A stretch of 64,000 nucleotides of DNA from the NCBI RefSeq assembly GCF_019175385.1, contig NC_083341.1:90670321-90734320 (forward strand), given 5' to 3'. This document shows, piece by piece, positions 60,671-64,000 of this stretch. The notes under the pieces are model-generated. The model worked only from the letters and a program-made list of their open reading frames with translations, had not been told where the DNA came from and ran no database searches. Positions within the stretch are counted from its first letter, which is position 1, and every line of letters starts with the position of its first letter. Origin of the DNA: Lycium barbarum (taxonomy: Eukaryota; Streptophyta; Magnoliopsida; Solanales; Solanaceae). The position numbers and the translations under genes are program-made.

Positions 60671-61948
60671 TGTCACACCCTAACCTTATTAGGGTGTGAT
60701 GGGCACCCGACCCCATATTCGGAGCCGAGCGAACCCTCTGACTCTTATTACATACTTACTCTTTTCAAACTTTCAAATCAGATAAGCGTAAAACACAAAG
60801 TAAGGTTTTCAGAAACTTTCTTTCTATCGTTCCCAAATCAAACCAAAATCTGTAATCATATAAAATCTGTAACATATCACAAAATGTCACATCGGCTGAT
60901 GAAGCCGCTTACAAAATTGATGTTCTGTACCCACGACTCTGTCTGCAAAGTCTCTAACACAAATCAGAAATCACAGCTTATATACGCTCTGACCCGGCAA
61001 CACTCCGGAAAGAAGTGGAGTTCGCCAATCTCGCTGAAACACCTCCTAGCAAAGCCTTCTACATCATCTGGGTGTACCTGCGCGGCATGAAACGCAGCCC
61101 CCGAAGAAAGGGGGTCAGTACGAAATATGTACTAAGCATGTAAAGCATAGAGTAATATGAACAGAATCACAAGCAGGATAAATAGTGCAGAAGATTAGAA
61201 CAGAAAGTGAGCACGATATGCAAAGTAATAAAACACTTACTGGAAACACAAACCATGCATGCCAAGAACGGTATCCGGTCCCTAACGGGACCGGGGAAAC
61301 GTGGCGCCACCCTAACTTTGGTGCCACACACATCATACTCCAGAAGATTTACTCCGTAATCTCCATCACACATAACACATCATAACACATACACGGTACC
61401 CCGGGAACCGGACAAATATACACGAGAACTCGGGAACCGGACACATCATACTCCATATACACGGTAACCGGGGACCGGACACATATATATGGTACCCCGG
61501 AACTGGACACATCTAACTCCAAAATTATATATATGGAACCCGGCCCTCAAGCAAGGGACTTGGCGAACCATACGCACGATACATACCGGCCCAGGACTCG
61601 GCGAAGGAGGTCATAACACATGCACGAGCAGAGTAGTTAGAAACTATATGCATATAAATCAAGACTCGATAGATAAGTATACTTGCTGACCCCTAAAGGC
61701 TCAGAAACGAGTTTCGGATCAATCCGACTTAGTATAAGAAAGTTATGAGCGTTTGAAGTACAGAACGTTCAATAAGCGTTTCAGAAGCCATTTTTGAAAA
61801 ATCAAAGCCATAATCATGTCAAGAACCTTTCGGATATCGTTATAGATCAAATCAAATAGAGCTTTTGGAACCATATGTACGTATCAAAATGTATCAAAGA
61901 CTCGAGGGAATAATCAAACGTGCTATCATTTAAAAATCATGACTTTAG
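60671..61948 (-). mobile_element. LTR J (A/B family), cut by LTR K
   Basis: Starts TGTCACACCCTAACC, matching the complement of the LTR1/LTR2 end, so it belongs to the A/B family in the opposite direction. GCTGC (60666-60670) is the candidate duplication. Acceptor module 61076-61148; divergent hairpin array 61266-61606, including GGTCCC-taac-GGGACC. Cut at 61948. A 144-codon plus-strand frame (60656-61090) is antisense to U5 and is not a gene. Confidence 0.8.
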
Positions 61949-64000
61949 TGTCACGACCCAACCCCGTAGGCTGTGACTCGTGCCCGAATTGGGCACTCAT
62001 ATTATATGTTAACTATAGTCATTTACAATTTGCATGTTATGATCTCGTTTGTATATAAAAAGATAGGGAGTTATTTAGATTTGTCAAGTTCTGTATGTCT
62101 TAGTCACCTATCTCCCGAGGAGTTGCACTTATCAAACAACAACATTTATATATATTCCTAAGCAAGCCGACAAGGCTGTCACGATATACAAAATACCAAA
62201 CATACACACATATGCAAGCCGACAAGGCTGCCATTACGAATGGGTACGCCCCAAACTTAAGTCAAAACATAAAACGCATCAACAACTGTAAACAGACCCA
62301 CACTGATGTCCACAGACATCTAAGAGTAACGACCGTATTATGTGGCGGGACAGGGCCCCGCCGTACCCAAATAAACACATACGGACACAACATAAGGAGG
62401 TTATACCACAAGCTAGCTCCGGAACAAAGGAGCAGCCCAAAATAGCTGAAGGATAATCTAAGCTGGCGGATCTCCAAAGCGAGCGTCTGTACCTGCGGGC
62501 ATGAACGCAGCCCCCCGAAGGAAGGGGGTCAGTACGGAATATGTACTGAATATGTAAAGCTTGAAACATAGTATAGACTTATATTGAGACACGGTACATA
62601 GGATGCATTGCAAGAACAGAATTTCATAAAACTTGCCTTTGAACATATTTCATCTGTATCATTCTCATATCATTGCTATTATAGAGTTTTGTAGTCAAAG
62701 CTGCATAATCATTCTGTATAAAACATACATGACGTGTCCCGGCCCTTTTTATGAGGGACTCGGTAATTTAAAATCATAGCATCATAACATAAACATAGAC
62801 GTGTCCCGGCCCTTTCCTAAGGGACTCGGTAATTTAAAATCATAGCATCATAACATAAACATAGACGTGTCCCGGCCCTTTCCTGAGGGACTCGGTAATA
62901 AGGAATATGCCCTCCTGGCCACCATCATCTCCATATCATCATATCATCATATCATCACACCATCACATCATCATATCATCATCATATATATATACATAAC
63001 GCGTCCCGGCCCTCTAGTGAGGGGCTCGGTGATTAATATAATAAATGTGCGCACGAAAACGTACCCTGGCCCGGGACTCAGTGAAGGATATAGCGGTAAG
63101 CACGAGCAGAATAATAAGCAACCACATATATGCAAATCATCTTTTTAGACTTAAGGGATAAGCAACTAACCCGCTCTAAGTGTCAAAATAATGTTCACCT
63201 TCAGTTCATTTCAAGTCTCATAACAAACTATTACAAGAAACGTTTTAGACTTCATGTACATATGTCACTTTAATATGGTATAGCTTTTGGAAGTCAAGTA
63301 TGTCTTTAGTTGTGCAATTCTTTAAGTATAGGAACTTTCATGCATCGTTCATTAGTCACTCATACTGTAGGTACATGACAATAACATTAGTGAAATATAG
63401 ATTCATAAGCCATACATGAACTAGAGAATAGAATTTACCCCAAAATTCATATCGTTTCATTCTTACGTCTAGGACATGCCAAAAGAAAGAAGGAATAGGC
63501 TTTACATAGCTTTTGTGTTTAGTTGTATTCTAACTTGTACTTGCTTCCCAACAATACTTATCCTATATCAAGATGTGAAGAACTACAATTAGTCTACAAG
63601 GGCATTCAACACGTATTGTGACATTCACAACTCCTTTCTAACAATTAAACGACGTTTCGTTCGCATTTAACCCAACTAGCGTTACAAGCTAACATGGCTA
63701 GTCGTTCTTTCATATATTGATCAAAACTTGTTTAAGCATGACTTAGGGAACTTGGGCAGTCCCTACACCACCCAAAATAGTCTCATACACACGGCAACCC
63801 AACACACACATCATTTCCATTCTTACTTAGCAATTTTCCAGTTTTAACTTGCAACAACACAACACTTTTCATGACTTTACTTTCATGAAATCTTGGAACT
63901 GTTTTAGCATCATCTTCACTCTTACAACAGCCCACAATCAGTTCAGTTTTAACTTGAATCATGGAATTTTACATTCACTACACGTTTGCAACAAAAACCA
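61949..64000 (-). mobile_element. LTR K, running out of the window
   Basis: Starts TGTCACGACCC; TTTAG (61944-61948) is the candidate duplication. Two GCCGACAAGGCT units (near 62165 and 62218), acceptor module (62489-62560), hairpin array (62731-63088) and a changed donor block (complement AAGCTATGTAAAGCC near 63500, lacking the GG before TATGT). The U3 end is beyond the window. From 63520 on I see only AT-rich LTR sequence. Confidence 0.8.
62731..63088 (-). repeat. Hairpin array (5 units), LTR K
   Basis: Three copies of a 65-67-bp unit (starts 62731, 62798, 62863), each with a hairpin: CCCT/AGGG, CCCTT-tcct-AAGGG, CCCTT/GAGGG. Two further units (CCCTC/GAGGG and a loopless CCCTGGCCCGGG) follow after an atcatcatcat stretch. 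Confidence 0.85.

Noticed and set aside
60656..61090. 144-codon plus-strand frame
   Set aside because: It is antisense to the U5 side of LTR J, with no known motif.

Overview
The window is eukaryotic nuclear DNA from a plant. It is a dense nest of LTR retrotransposons, and I found no host gene, tRNA gene or intact rRNA gene. The basis for plant origin is Ty3/gypsy pol remnants carrying a GPY/F module and a chromodomain-like tail, primer-binding sites matching plant initiator tRNA-Met (TGGTATCAGAGC), and very long LTRs of 2.3 to 2.6 kb or more, as in the Tekay/Del group of chromoviruses. A eudicot, probably an asterid such as Solanaceae, is my best guess from motif style. It is an inference and not proven here.

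Layout. Positions 1-1741 hold part of a minus-strand LTR, which sits against the primer-binding site of a second minus-strand LTR (1763-5245). Positions 5246-10099 are an old, heavily broken minus-strand gypsy element (H) with decayed RT, RNase H and integrase. A minus-strand LTR (I, 10100-11518) lies in its RT. Positions 11519-28298 are a tandem array, LTR1-internal A-LTR2-internal B-truncated LTR3. The two units are 7263 and 7266 bp. The internals are non-autonomous (LARD-like), purine-rich, carry a 5S rRNA-derived segment, and keep only the 3' end of an integrase. Positions 28299-29320 are another minus-strand LTR fragment. Positions 29321-60670 are a minus-strand LARD-like element (C). Its 5' LTR is split by a plus-strand gypsy element (D, 37274-59653, TSD GAAAT). 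D is split in its gag zinc knuckle by a second plus-strand gypsy element (E, 41302-51153, TSD CCGTC). The 3' LTR of D is split by a minus-strand solo LTR (F, 56285-58667, TSD TTGTT). The right edge holds two more nested minus-strand LTRs (J, 60671-61948; K, 61949 to the end).

Function. No element looks autonomous. Each of the three pol genes has a lesion in or beside the reverse transcriptase active site (H, D, E). A, B and C lack gag-pol. A and B share their 3' end (integrase tail, inverted repeat, purine tract) closely with D, which suggests mobilisation in trans by a D-like relative.

The most interesting material is non-coding. Nearly all LTR families here, although divergent in sequence, share an ordered set of small modules: a GTATGT splice-donor-like block, an array of short hairpins whose stems change in a compensatory way, a double hairpin ending in a GCAG/GT acceptor-like site, and further modules to the TG...CA ends. 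The internal leaders share a stem-loop after the PBS, and most elements carry an inverted repeat just before the purine tract. This looks like a structured, possibly spliced, LTR leader RNA architecture.
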